This document shows, piece by piece, positions 33,500-43,388 of a stretch of DNA of 47,215 bases; the first letter of the stretch is position 1, and each line of letters starts with the position of its first letter. A model generated the notes under the pieces. The model was not told the DNA's origin. It ran no database searches and saw only the letters and a program-made list of their open reading frames with translations. Origin of the DNA: Tissierellia bacterium (GTDB taxonomy: Bacteria; Bacillota; Clostridia; Tissierellales; Tissierellaceae); the NCBI GenBank assembly GCA_028708575.1, contig JAQVYQ010000001.1, positions 69,740-116,954 on the forward strand, read 5' to 3'. Position numbers and translations under genes: made by a program.

Positions 33500-34510
33500 T
33501 CAATTACCTATATATCTAGAATATAAAGATGTGGCTCTGTTTATATCATCAGTGTTTTTAATAATTGCTCTCCCATCATAAAATAGAGTCATTTGCACAT
33601 CTTCAACTAGAAACTTTATAAAATATGCATTTTGTATAACATCAATATTTAATGACTTGAGTTTTTGTACAATTTTTTCTGCAGATATGTTTTTCTGTAT
33701 AGGGTTTATTTGTATGCTGTTTTTACCACAAATATATACAGCTTCTTCTTTGTTTAATTCTAGGAACTCGAATTTATTATTTCCGCAAGCAATACAATTC
33801 TCATCAATTTTCATATCTATATATTCATAATCATTAGTCCATATATCCATAAATTGTAATCCTTTTATAATATTCTCATTTTGGTTTAAGAGTATTTTTA
33901 TAGCTTCCATGGATTCCATTGAGGCAACTATAGACGTAATCATATTAAGAACTCCTGCTGTATCACAGGTCTCCACAGAACCAATTGGTGGTATTTTAGG
34001 GAACATACATCTTAAGCAAGGAGTTTCATGAGGAATAATAGTATGTACAATTCCAGAGCTTCCAATTACTGCTCCGTAAACCCATGGGATATTTAACTTA
34101 ATAGCTGTGTCGTTAATCAAATATCTAGTTTGAAGATTATCTGTACCATCAAGTATTATATCCATACCTTTGCATATATCTTCAATATTAACAGAATTTA
34201 CATCAGCAATAAGACTTGTTATTTCAATATCAGAATTTATTTTTTTAAGTTTTTTCTCAGCAGCAATTGCTTTAGGAAGGTTTTCTTTAATATCCTCTTC
34301 ATCATATAAAATCTGTCTATTAAGGTTTGAAATTTCGATATAATCTCTGTCAACGATTTTGATGTACCCAATACCAGAGCGAACTAGATTATTTGCTATA
34401 ACAGTACCTAAAGCGCCACAACCAATTATTACAGCCTTTTTAGTCAGTAGTTTTTTTTGACCTTCTATACCAATTTCACCATAAAGCATTTGTTTTTCAT
34501 ACCTTTCCAT
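33500..34510 (-). CDS. ThiF/MoeB/HesA-family adenylyltransferase (E1-like)
   Basis: A 336-residue E1-like enzyme that adenylates the C-terminal glycine of a ubiquitin-fold sulfur carrier. Motifs are the ATP loop GCGALGT (30-36), the DRDYIEISNLNRQ block with Asp54 and Arg65, and zinc pairs CLRC and CIAC. About 90 C-terminal residues form an extra domain of unknown role. ATG at 34510 is preferred to the upstream start at 34534 because GAGGAGG directly precedes it. No ThiS, MoaD or thiG gene is adjacent, so thiamine, molybdopterin or cysteine-type sulfur transfer cannot be separated. It ends 5 nt from the convergent TIM-barrel gene. Confidence 0.8.
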   Translation of the reverse strand: MERYEKQMLYGEIGIEGQKKLLTKKAVIIGCGALGTVIANNLVRSGIGYIKIVDRDYIEISNLNRQILYDEEDIKENLPKAIAAEKKLKKINSDIEITSLIADVNSVNIEDICKGMDIILDGTDNLQTRYLINDTAIKLNIPWVYGAVIGSSGIVHTIIPHETPCLRCMFPKIPPIGSVETCDTAGVLNMITSIVASMESMEAIKILLNQNENIIKGLQFMDIWTNDYEYIDMKIDENCIACGNNKFEFLELNKEEAVYICGKNSIQINPIQKNISAEKIVQKLKSLNIDVIQNAYFIKFLVEDVQMTLFYDGRAIIKNTDDINRATSLYSRYIGN

Positions 34511-34679
34511 AAGAACCCTCCTCAAGAAAATCAATACCTAATAATAGTATATTAAAACTAAAAGAAATATACAATATTGAAAATAGCTTCGAATCCTATA
34601 AAGTAATCCAAACTTTTAATTAGGATAGTGTTGAATAACTAAAATTTTATAAAACGAAGGAATTATTATATTATAGCTA

Positions 34680-34709
34680 GTTACTATTTGTAACTTGATA
34701 TGGTATAAT
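34680..34709 (+). promoter_or_regulatory. Promoter with palindromic operator of the YodB-like regulator
   Basis: TTACTA (34681-34686) and TATAAT (34704-34709) are 17 bp apart. The palindrome GTTAC-TATTT-GTAAC (34680-34694) starts at the -35 box and fills the spacer. Sites of this style (TTACT-centred inverted repeats) are bound by B. subtilis YodB and CatR, so autoregulation by the downstream gene is likely. Confidence 0.65.
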
Positions 34710-34726
34710 AATAATAGGTGATATAT

Positions 34727-35044
34727 ATGGATAATAATGAAAAATATAAATTGTGTCCGAAGTTTGAAAAAGCATTTGAACTACTTGGAAAGAGATGGAC
34801 AGGATTAATCATACAAACACTTTTAAGTGGTAATAAAAGATTTACAGATATTGAAATAGCAATACCAAACATAAGTGCTCGTATGCTAACTGAAAGATTT
34901 AAGGAATTGGAACAACAAGGAATAATCACAAGACATGTATATCCTGAAACCCCTGTTAGAATTGAATATGAATTAACTGGGAAGGGTAAGGATTTACAAA
35001 AAGTAATGGTAGAAATTCAAAACTGGACAGAGAAATGGAACTAA
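34727..35044 (+). CDS. HxlR-family transcriptional regulator, YodB/CatR-like
   Basis: A 105-residue winged helix-turn-helix regulator. The N-terminal CPKFEKAFELLGKRW matches the YodB/CatR pattern, where a conserved cysteine (here Cys10) senses quinones, diamide or disulfide stress. The recognition region contains PNISARMLTERFKELEQ, and the wing is PETPVRIEYELT. ATG 34727 is preferred over GTG 34718 because AGGTGA lies at the right distance only for the former. No C-terminal cysteines are present, so an inter-subunit disulfide of the YodB type cannot form; a one-cysteine mechanism is implied. The regulated partner gene is not evident. Confidence 0.85.
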   Translation: MDNNEKYKLCPKFEKAFELLGKRWTGLIIQTLLSGNKRFTDIEIAIPNISARMLTERFKELEQQGIITRHVYPETPVRIEYELTGKGKDLQKVMVEIQNWTEKWN

Positions 35045-35071
35045 TGGTTAGAGTTTAAAAATTTTCCTTAG

Positions 35072-35100
35072 TTGCCAATTTATCAAATGTTATTTATAAT
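35072..35100 (+). promoter_or_regulatory. Promoter of fba
   Basis: TTGCCA (35072-35077) and TATAAT (35095-35100) with 17-bp spacing, 81 nt before the aldolase start. Confidence 0.6.
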
Positions 35101-35169
35101 AAGGATGACTGTTACAATTTGGTTATCTTTAATAAGTAGTGTTAATATAAAAAACTATATTATTTATAG

Positions 35170-36114
<945 letters not shown>

Positions 36115-36119
36115 AATAT

Positions 36120-36151
36120 ATAAATAAAGGGTGGATAATAAATTCACCCTT
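36120..36151 (+). terminator. Terminator of fba
   Basis: ATAAATAAAGGGTG pairs with CACCCTTTTATTTAT, with one extra T, around an 11-nt loop; 5 nt after the stop codon. It may also serve psuG on the opposite strand. Confidence 0.8.
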
Positions 36152-36236
36152 TTATTTATTATACAAAGATTTTAATTCGATATTTGCTAAACTTAAAAAA
36201 GCCTATCTAAAAGTTTCAATAAGTTGTTTTATATGG

Positions 36237-37151
36237 TTATAAATTACTTAATTCTTTAGCTATTTCAGCCCCTAGTCTTGCATTGTTGTATACTAATTGA
36301 ATATTTGCTTCAAGGCTTCTTCCTTCTGTTATTTTTTGAATCTTATCTAACAAAAATGGTGTAAGGTCTTTTCCTTTTACCCCTAAATTGTTTGCTTCTT
36401 CAATAGCATTCCTAATAACTTTGTCTATTTCATTTCTATCCATTGAGTATTCTTCAGGAATAGGATTTGTAATTAGCATTGCACCTTTCAACTTTAGTTC
36501 TTCCTTAGCTTTAAGGGCTTTGGCTATTTCCAAAGGGCTATCTAGTCTATAATTTACTTTGAATCCGCTTTCTCTAGTGTAGAAGGCTGGTAAATTTTCA
36601 GTTCTATATCCAATTACTGGGACCCCTTTTGTTTCTAAATATTCTAATGTAAGACCTAAATCCAATATTGATTTAGCACCAGCACAGATTACAGATACAT
36701 TTGTACTAGATAGTTCTTCTAAGTCTGCAGATATATCCATAGTAGTTTCAGCGCCTCTATGGACACCACCAACTCCACCTGTAGCAAATAATTTAATCCC
36801 AGCTAAGTTAGCAATTATCATAGTAGCGGCAACTGTTGTAGCACCATCCTCTCCACGTGCAACTAAAATTGGGATGTCTCTTCTACTAGATTTTATTACG
36901 TCTAATCCTTTCTTACCTAAATAATCAATTTGTTCAGGTGTAATACCTACTGATAATTTTCCTTTAATAATTGCAATTGTTGCAGGAATTGCACCATTTT
37001 TTCTTATTATTTCTTCTACTTTTAAAGCTGTTTCAACATTTTTTGGATATGGCATACCATGAGAAATAATTGTTGATTCTAGAGCAACTACGGGTTTGTT
37101 TTTTTCAATTGCCATTTTTACTTCATTTGAGATTGCCAAGTATTTTTTCAT
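36237..37151 (-). CDS. psuG: Pseudouridine-5'-phosphate glycosidase
   Basis: A 304-residue enzyme of the IndA/YeiN family that splits pseudouridine 5'-phosphate into uracil and ribose 5-phosphate. Signature blocks are VALESTIISHGMPYP (residues about 22-36), GEDGATTVAATM, ATGGVGGVHRGAE and the C-terminal VKGKDLTPFLL. TTGGAG lies before its ATG within the end of psuK, and only one base separates the two genes. Together they salvage pseudouridine from RNA turnover. Confidence 0.93.
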   Translation of the reverse strand: MKKYLAISNEVKMAIEKNKPVVALESTIISHGMPYPKNVETALKVEEIIRKNGAIPATIAIIKGKLSVGITPEQIDYLGKKGLDVIKSSRRDIPILVARGEDGATTVAATMIIANLAGIKLFATGGVGGVHRGAETTMDISADLEELSSTNVSVICAGAKSILDLGLTLEYLETKGVPVIGYRTENLPAFYTRESGFKVNYRLDSPLEIAKALKAKEELKLKGAMLITNPIPEEYSMDRNEIDKVIRNAIEEANNLGVKGKDLTPFLLDKIQKITEGRSLEANIQLVYNNARLGAEIAKELSNL

Positions 37152-37152
37152 A

Positions 37153-38079
37153 TTATTTACTCCAATTATTTTTTATTATTTGTTTTAGATATTCTTCTGA
37201 CATGTTTTCGCTTACAGTTTTATCTGAATTTGATGTAATATATGAAGCTGCAAGACCAGTTTGACTACGCAATAAAATATCATAATTATTTAAATATGCC
37301 CATATAACTCCTGCAAGGAAACTGTCACCAGCTCCAGTAGTATTTACTATTGCTTCAGAAATTGCAGGTAGTTTACCAAAGGTTTTACCGTCAGTGTAGT
37401 AAACCCCTTTAGCTCCTAAGGTCAAGTATATTTCTTTAACACCTTTGTCTAAAATAATATTTGTTGCAATTTTATAGTCATCTTCAGTCTTAATGCTCAT
37501 TCCTGAAAGTATTTCTGCCTCATATATATTTGGCTTTAGCGCATATATATTATGAATAAAATCTTTTACCTTTTCTGTCTTGGTAGTAGATACAGTATCT
37601 AAAAATATAGGTACTTTTACATTATCCATAATAAATTTCAAGGAAAGGCTTGGTATATTCGTATCAATGACACATGCTTTAGAATTATTTATTATACTAA
37701 GTCTTTTGTTCAAAAAGTCAGGACTTAAGTTTTCATATATTCCCATATCTGATAAAGCTAGTTGCATTTCACCCTTCTCATTATTTATACATAGATAAGT
37801 AGAAGTGTTTTCATTCTCTAATATTTCGCAATGGCTTGTTCCTATATTAAAATTACTAGAGTTTTCTACAACATTTTTTGCATAATTATCTTTACCTAAT
37901 ACTGAAATTAGCTCTACTTTTATTCCCATTCTACCCAAATTTTCAGCAATGTTTCTACCCACACCACCTAAAGATGTGAAAATTTTACCAGGATTAGAAT
38001 CATGTGCTTTGAGGAGAGAATAGGGGGTACCAAATATATCTATGTTTACAGCTCCAATTACACAAACATAATGATTCAT
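37153..38079 (-). CDS. psuK: Pseudouridine kinase, PfkB family
   Basis: A 308-residue PfkB/ribokinase-family kinase. The N-terminal GAVNIDIFG is typical of PsuK, GGVGRNIAENL gives the substrate-side glycine pair, and TTGAGDSFLAG near residue 245 holds the catalytic Asp and anion hole. It phosphorylates pseudouridine at O5'. AAGGAGGTTA lies before the ATG on the minus strand. First gene of the psuK-psuG operon, divergent from the DEAD-box helicase. Confidence 0.9.
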   Translation of the reverse strand: MNHYVCVIGAVNIDIFGTPYSLLKAHDSNPGKIFTSLGGVGRNIAENLGRMGIKVELISVLGKDNYAKNVVENSSNFNIGTSHCEILENENTSTYLCINNEKGEMQLALSDMGIYENLSPDFLNKRLSIINNSKACVIDTNIPSLSLKFIMDNVKVPIFLDTVSTTKTEKVKDFIHNIYALKPNIYEAEILSGMSIKTEDDYKIATNIILDKGVKEIYLTLGAKGVYYTDGKTFGKLPAISEAIVNTTGAGDSFLAGVIWAYLNNYDILLRSQTGLAASYITSNSDKTVSENMSEEYLKQIIKNNWSK

Positions 38080-38246
38080 TATAACCTCCTTATAAATATT
38101 TTGAAATAAAAATAATTATATATTAATGATACTTTAAATTAATTATAACATTTAAATTAAGAATTTGTAGGATACAATCTTTAGTCCTATTAAATTATTC
38201 AATTAATTGGTATAATACAAGTAATAATTAAAGAAAGGTAGAATAT

Positions 38247-39509
38247 ATGGAACAAACATTTAATGAATTAGGAATTAATAAAGAAGTTGTAGAAGTTTTA
38301 AATAATATTGGAATAAAAGTACCTACACCTGTACAAGAAAAAGCTATTCCAGAATTAATTAAGGGGAAAGATATAATTGCTCAAGCACAAACTGGTACAG
38401 GTAAAACCTTAGCTTTCTTATTGCCTTTGATACAGAGTATAGATATAGAAAAGGATTGCGTTCAAGGGTTAATAATTACGCCAACAAGAGAGCTTGCTTT
38501 GCAAATTACAGATGTTGCAAAAAGATTAACAGAAGCTAAAGATTTTAAAATACTAGCTGCTTACGGTGGTCAAGATGTAGAAAGACAATTAAATAGACTA
38601 AAAAGCGGAATCCATTTAGTAATTGCAACACCTGGAAGATTATTAGATCATATTAGAAGAGACAATATTGATTTAGGGAAATTAAGTATATTAGTATTAG
38701 ATGAGGCAGATGAAATACTGAAGATGGGTTTTCTTGATGATATAGAAGTAATTATCAGTAGAACTCCAAATACAAGGCAGACTATGTTATTCTCAGCTAC
38801 TATACCAAATGAAGTGAGAAGCTTAGGCAAGAGATTCATGAAGAACCCTACACTTATCGAAATAGAGAGTAAAAATGTAACCTTAGATGAAATAAGCCAA
38901 GTCATTATAGAAACTACAGATACTAATAAATTTGATACTCTATGCAAAATTATTGATGAACAGAGGCCATATATTGTAATTATATTTTGCCGTACTAAAC
39001 AAAGGGTAATTGAGTTAAACAATAATTTATTAGCTAAAGGATATAATTCCGATGAGCTACATGGAGATTTATCACAAGGAAAACGAGAACGAGTTATGAA
39101 GAAATTAAGAGACTTAAAGCTACAGATTTTAGTAGCTACTGATATTGCTTCAAGAGGGATAGATTTAGAAGGCGTTACTCATGTAATAAATTATGATATT
39201 CCAAGAGATGTAGATAGTTATATTCATCGAATAGGTAGAACAGGTAGAATAGGAAATACTGGTATTGCTATTACTTTAGTAACACCTAGAGAACAAGATG
39301 ATTTATCTCTCATTGAAAGAAAAATAAAACTAAAATTAAAATCAAAGTCTATGATTGAAAAAGGAGAAGGAAGGAAAAGGGTAGAAAAGAAAACAAAGAA
39401 AACTGAAAAAGCAGCTAATATTGATGCTATACCTAAGAAATACAGATCTCGCGTTAGTTCACAATATGCATCTAAAAGAAAGAGTAACAGGAATACTAAA
39501 AATAAATAA
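38247..39509 (+). CDS. DEAD-box ATP-dependent RNA helicase
   Basis: A 420-residue RNA helicase with the full motif set: Q motif region near residue 20, AQTGTGKT (47-54), PTREL, TPGR, DEAD (152-155), SAT, and HRIGRTGR near 325. The C-terminal 60 residues are strongly basic (Lys/Arg-rich), expected to anchor on RNA. The family remodels mRNA and ribosomal RNA, especially in the cold. TATAAT lies at about 38211 and AAAGGTAG before ATG 38247. It is closest in layout to CshA/DeaD-type helicases, without a recognisable RNA-recognition domain. Confidence 0.9.
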   Translation: MEQTFNELGINKEVVEVLNNIGIKVPTPVQEKAIPELIKGKDIIAQAQTGTGKTLAFLLPLIQSIDIEKDCVQGLIITPTRELALQITDVAKRLTEAKDFKILAAYGGQDVERQLNRLKSGIHLVIATPGRLLDHIRRDNIDLGKLSILVLDEADEILKMGFLDDIEVIISRTPNTRQTMLFSATIPNEVRSLGKRFMKNPTLIEIESKNVTLDEISQVIIETTDTNKFDTLCKIIDEQRPYIVIIFCRTKQRVIELNNNLLAKGYNSDELHGDLSQGKRERVMKKLRDLKLQILVATDIASRGIDLEGVTHVINYDIPRDVDSYIHRIGRTGRIGNTGIAITLVTPREQDDLSLIERKIKLKLKSKSMIEKGEGRKRVEKKTKKTEKAANIDAIPKKYRSRVSSQYASKRKSNRNTKNK

Positions 39510-39524
39510 GAGTACTGCTAAAAT

Positions 39525-39559
39525 AAAAAGCTTCTTATCATTTGATAGGAAGACTTTTT
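39525..39559. terminator. Bidirectional terminator, helicase/CDF transporter
   Basis: AAAAAGCTTCTTATCA pairs with TGATAGGAAGACTTTTT with one G.U and a small bulge. It follows the helicase stop by 15 nt and overlaps the last codons of the convergent transporter gene, so it can serve both. Confidence 0.75.
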
Positions 39560-40422
39560 ATATAATATGGATCTACATGTACATTCACATCAGATACTCC
39601 TGGAATCTTCATCTTTAGCAATTCATCTATTTCATGGGCTAATTTGTGAGCTCTTTCAAGGGCCATATTACTGTTTACTACAACATGTAAGTCCAAATGA
39701 ATATCATCAGAAACACCTCTAGAGCGTATCTTATGGCATGAATGGACTTCCTTTAATTCACATACAATTTTTTCTACTTCATCAGGTTCAAGAACTATGG
39801 CATCACATAAAACATCAGCACCACTTCTTAATATATCAATTGCTGCTTTAATAATTAGTAAGGCAATAAATATAGAGACTACAATATCAACCCAATGAAA
39901 CCCGAGTTTTGTAGCAATTAAAGTCGCTAATACTGATATAGACACAAGTACATCACTTAGTGTATGAGTTGCATCGGAAACTAAGAAATCACTTTTTAGT
40001 AAAAGACCTTTTCTTTTTTCATAAGTGGTTATTATTATATTAATAAATATTGTAAATATCATTACTACAAAGCTAATCATATTGGCATTTGGTGCTGTTG
40101 GATTAATTATTCTATAATAAGCATCAACCAAAACCTTTATAGAGGTAGTTATAAGCAATCCAGCTATAAATAAAGTAGTCATTGTTTCAAATTTACGATG
40201 ACCATAAGGATGTTTTCTGTCTTTAGGTTGAAAAGCAAAATATACACCAATCATACCTACAACATTGTTAAGTCCATCACCAAGAGAATGAAATCCATCA
40301 GCAGTCATAGAAACTGAATTAATAATTTTTCCCATGACTAACTTTGAAACAGAAGTGGCAAGATTTAAAAATATTACAATAAGTTGCACCTTTTGTATTT
40401 GCTTATATTTTTCAAATTCCAA
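39538..40422 (-). CDS. Cation diffusion facilitator family transporter
   Basis: A 294-residue CDF protein exporting divalent metal (Zn, Mn, Fe or Co) in exchange for protons. Membrane segments fill residues about 10-200. Metal-site motifs are TADGFHSLGD (helix 2) and SDATHTLSDV (helix 5), and a cytoplasmic ferredoxin-like domain with conserved His residues (LDLHVVV, VNVHVDP) closes the chain. HPYGHRKFE is characteristic. The start is TTG at 40422 with GAAGG upstream. Metal choice cannot be fixed; a DxxxD-type pattern is common in Mn/Fe exporters. Confidence 0.88.
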   Translation of the reverse strand: MEFEKYKQIQKVQLIVIFLNLATSVSKLVMGKIINSVSMTADGFHSLGDGLNNVVGMIGVYFAFQPKDRKHPYGHRKFETMTTLFIAGLLITTSIKVLVDAYYRIINPTAPNANMISFVVMIFTIFINIIITTYEKRKGLLLKSDFLVSDATHTLSDVLVSISVLATLIATKLGFHWVDIVVSIFIALLIIKAAIDILRSGADVLCDAIVLEPDEVEKIVCELKEVHSCHKIRSRGVSDDIHLDLHVVVNSNMALERAHKLAHEIDELLKMKIPGVSDVNVHVDPYYIKSLPIK

Positions 40423-40504
40423 TATTATTACCTTCTTTCATAAACTAAAATGGATTATATATTACAATAATTAGTATATTCATAAAGATAGATTTGGTTA
40501 TGAA

Positions 40505-40534
40505 TTGTGAATTACAAATTCATTAGGGTATAAT
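40505..40534 (+). promoter_or_regulatory. Promoter of the phosphohexomutase gene
   Basis: TTGTGA (40505-40510) and TATAAT (40529-40534) with 18-bp spacing, 37 nt before the start codon. Confidence 0.6.
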
Positions 40535-40571
40535 ATAAAAAACATGATTATAATGGGGGTGTATTATTAAA

Positions 40572-42257
40572 ATGGTATACATAGAAAAATACAATCAATG
40601 GTTAAGTAATGAATACTTTGATGAAGAAACAAAAAATGAATTAAAATCCTTAACTGATGAAAAAGAAATTGAAGACAGATTTTATACGAATCTTAAATTT
40701 GGAACTGCAGGCTTAAGAGGTAAAATTGGTGCAGGTACAAATAGAATGAACAAATATACTGTTTCTTTAGCTACACAAGGACTTGCTCAAACAATAGTTA
40801 ATAAAGGGAAAGAAGCGATGGATAGAGGGGTTGCTATTGCTTATGATGTAAGAAAATACTCTAAAGAATTTGCTGAAATTTCTGCTAGAGTCCTAGCTGC
40901 AAATGGAATTAAAGCATATCTTTTTGATGATTTAAGATCAACACCTTTACTTTCATATACTGTAAGAAAGCTAGGATGCATATCAGGTGTAGTAGTTACT
41001 GCAAGTCATAATCCTAAGGATTATAATGGATACAAAGTCTATTGGGAGGAAGGTTCTCAAATACTAGATAATATTGCAGATGAAATTCTTAATGAAATAT
41101 CAGAAATTAATAGTTTTAGCGAAGTAAAATTAATGGATAAAGATACTGCTATTAATAATGATTTAATCAAAGTAATTGGTCAAGAGATTGATGATGAATA
41201 TAATTCAGAACTCTTAAAAATGGCTATAAATGAAGATATTGATAAGGAAATAAATGTTGTATATAGTCCATTAAATGGTACTGGCAATATTCCAGTTCGG
41301 AGAATTCTAAAGGATAGAGGATTCACTAAAGTAACAGTAGTTCCTGAACAAGAAAAACCTGATTCCAACTTTACTACAGTTGGGTATCCAAATCCTGAGG
41401 ATCCAAAGGCATTTGCATATGCTGAAAAGTTTGGCAATGAAATTGGAGCTGAATTGTTAATTGCTACAGATCCTGATTGTGATAGGGTAGCTATAGAAGT
41501 TAAGAATGGTAATGGATATACATTTATTAATGGCAACCAAACTGGTGCTTTAATTGTTAACTATGTATTATCCAGTAGAAACTTAAAAAACAACTTACCA
41601 AAAAATCCTGCAATTGTAAAGAGTATAGTTACTGGAGATTTAGGTAAGGCAATAGCAAATAAATATGGAGTTAAAACATTTGATACTTTGACTGGGTTTA
41701 AAAATATATGTGCTTTACCTAATAAATGGGATATAACAAAGGAATATGAATTTATACTTGGATATGAAGAAAGCATTGGCTACTTATATGGCTCCTTAGT
41801 AAGGGATAAAGATGCTGTTGTAACTTCAATGATTATTGCTGAGATGGCAGCTTATTATAAAAAACAAGGAAAAAATTTATTAGCTGTATTAGAAGAAATA
41901 TATGAAGAATATGGGTACTATAGTGAAAAACTAATTTCAATAGTTCTTGAGGGTGTTGAAGGGCAACAGAAAATAAAAAGAATTATGGAAGATATAAGAC
42001 ATAATCCAATAGAAAATGTTGGTGGCTTACATCTAGTAAAGACTATTGACTATCTTAATGACCAAACAGATGCTGGCAAATCAGATGTATTAAAATACTA
42101 TCTTAATGATGGATCATGGTATGCCATAAGACCATCAGGTACTGAACCAAAGATAAAACTGTATGTGTATTCTATAGGGGAAACTAAAGTTAAATCCTTT
42201 GAAAAGATAGATTTAATTGAAAATACAGTAAGAAGAAGAATGGAAAAAGTAGAGTAA
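40572..42257 (+). CDS. pgcA: Phosphoglucomutase/phosphomannomutase (PGM2-type)
   Basis: A 561-residue alpha-D-phosphohexomutase. The phosphoserine loop VVTASHNPKDYNG places Ser145 as the phosphorylated residue, ATDPDCDRVA binds Mg2+, and PSGTEPKIK near the C-terminus binds the sugar phosphate. GTAGLRGKIG near residue 45 fits the PgcA/PGM2 subgroup. It interconverts glucose 1- and 6-phosphate for wall polymers or glycogen; phosphopentomutase side activity is known in this subgroup. GGGGGTG lies 10 nt before ATG 40572. A single gene followed by the palindromic element at 42278. Confidence 0.9.
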   Translation: MVYIEKYNQWLSNEYFDEETKNELKSLTDEKEIEDRFYTNLKFGTAGLRGKIGAGTNRMNKYTVSLATQGLAQTIVNKGKEAMDRGVAIAYDVRKYSKEFAEISARVLAANGIKAYLFDDLRSTPLLSYTVRKLGCISGVVVTASHNPKDYNGYKVYWEEGSQILDNIADEILNEISEINSFSEVKLMDKDTAINNDLIKVIGQEIDDEYNSELLKMAINEDIDKEINVVYSPLNGTGNIPVRRILKDRGFTKVTVVPEQEKPDSNFTTVGYPNPEDPKAFAYAEKFGNEIGAELLIATDPDCDRVAIEVKNGNGYTFINGNQTGALIVNYVLSSRNLKNNLPKNPAIVKSIVTGDLGKAIANKYGVKTFDTLTGFKNICALPNKWDITKEYEFILGYEESIGYLYGSLVRDKDAVVTSMIIAEMAAYYKKQGKNLLAVLEEIYEEYGYYSEKLISIVLEGVEGQQKIKRIMEDIRHNPIENVGGLHLVKTIDYLNDQTDAGKSDVLKYYLNDGSWYAIRPSGTEPKIKLYVYSIGETKVKSFEKIDLIENTVRRRMEKVE

Positions 42258-42277
42258 GATAATAACAGTATAGTTAA

Positions 42278-42476
42278 GAAAAATGATAAAAATAATAAGC
42301 GAACATTTGCAGGAGTGATTATAATTCTTAGCGAATGGAAGATAAAAATCCGTTAAGCAGCTTTCACACCCTAGAGATAGACCCCAAATATATTGAAAGC
42401 TGTTGGATTTTTATCTGGAATGAGCTATAGAATTATTCATCTCCGAAACCGAGAGCGTTTATTTTTATCATTTTTC
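42278..42476. repeat. 199-nt imperfect palindrome, MITE-like or large structured RNA
   Basis: The whole span folds back on itself. The outer arms of 17 nt (42278-42294 and 42460-42476) match perfectly. Inner arms GATAAAAATCC/GGATTTTTATC (42341-42351/42405-42415) and CAGCTTTCA/TGAAAGCTG (42358-42366/42394-42402) match perfectly, with imperfectly paired stretches between. The apical loop is 42367-42393. No reading frame is seen. It sits between convergent pgcA and sdaAA and may terminate both, but it is far larger than a terminator. A miniature inverted-repeat element or a structured RNA fits better. Confidence 0.7.
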
Positions 42477-42517
42477 GGCTTTCTGCAATTAAGTCACAGT
42501 GAATAATAATTCTTTTT

Positions 42518-43384
42518 TTATTTTATAACTTTCTTTTCAAGTTCTTTCCCTGTAGGGGTAGCTGCCAGTCCTCCTAGAGCAGTTTCCCTTAGGGATTCAG
42601 GTAATGCTTTACCTACTTTGTACATAGCTTCAACAACTTCGTCAAATGGAATCAATGCATCTACATTAGCTAAGGCTAAATCAGCAGAAATAAAAGCATT
42701 CACAACACCAGAAGCATTTCTTAGATTGCATGGGTATTCAACCAACCCGGCAATAGGGTCACACACAAGCCCCATTATATTAGTCAGAGCAAAACCGGCT
42801 GCATTTAATGCTTGACTTGGGCTACCATCTGATATTTCTACCAACGCGCCTGCTGCCATGGCTGCAGCAACACCACATTCTGCCTGGCATCCGCCTTCAG
42901 CTCCAGAAACGGTAGCATTTTTCGCTATTATTTCTCCAATTCCAGCTGCAGTAAAGAGAGCATTTACAAGGATTTCATCGGTAAGATCCATTTTTTCTTG
43001 TGCTGATAATAAGGCACTTGGAAGTATGCCAGAAGCTCCAGCAGTTGGAGATGCGCATATTTTCCCCATGGAAGCATTAACTTCTGAAGTAGAAAAGGCT
43101 TTAGCCATTGCACCATTAATAAAAGGACCAGCAAAAGTCTTATTGTTTTTATATGATTCAACCTTTTTAGAATTTCCACCTGTTAATCCTGATACTGAAA
43201 TGATTTCTTTATCTAATGCTTGAGTAGCTGAATTCTTCATTACTTCTAAAGTATTTTTCATTTTGCTTTTTATTTCATCGTAAGATAACCCTGATAGTGT
43301 ATGTTCCTTTTCAATAACAAGTTCGTAGATCTTTAAGTTTTTTTCTTCACATAAATTAAGTAGTTCTTTTCCTGTATTGAACAC
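42518..43384 (-). CDS. sdaAA: L-serine dehydratase, iron-sulfur dependent, alpha subunit
   Basis: A 288-residue catalytic subunit that deaminates L-serine to pyruvate and ammonia. Cysteines at 110 (CASPTAGASG), 166 and 170 (GCQAEC), 208 (CDP) and 219 supply the 4Fe-4S ligands and conserved core. The start is GTG at 43384 with GAGGAGTT upstream. It follows sdaAB by 4 nt. Split alpha/beta subunits are the Gram-positive anaerobe form. The pyruvate formed can feed PorABCD. Confidence 0.93.
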   Translation of the reverse strand: MFNTGKELLNLCEEKNLKIYELVIEKEHTLSGLSYDEIKSKMKNTLEVMKNSATQALDKEIISVSGLTGGNSKKVESYKNNKTFAGPFINGAMAKAFSTSEVNASMGKICASPTAGASGILPSALLSAQEKMDLTDEILVNALFTAAGIGEIIAKNATVSGAEGGCQAECGVAAAMAAGALVEISDGSPSQALNAAGFALTNIMGLVCDPIAGLVEYPCNLRNASGVVNAFISADLALANVDALIPFDEVVEAMYKVGKALPESLRETALGGLAATPTGKELEKKVIK

Positions 43385-43388
43385 AATT

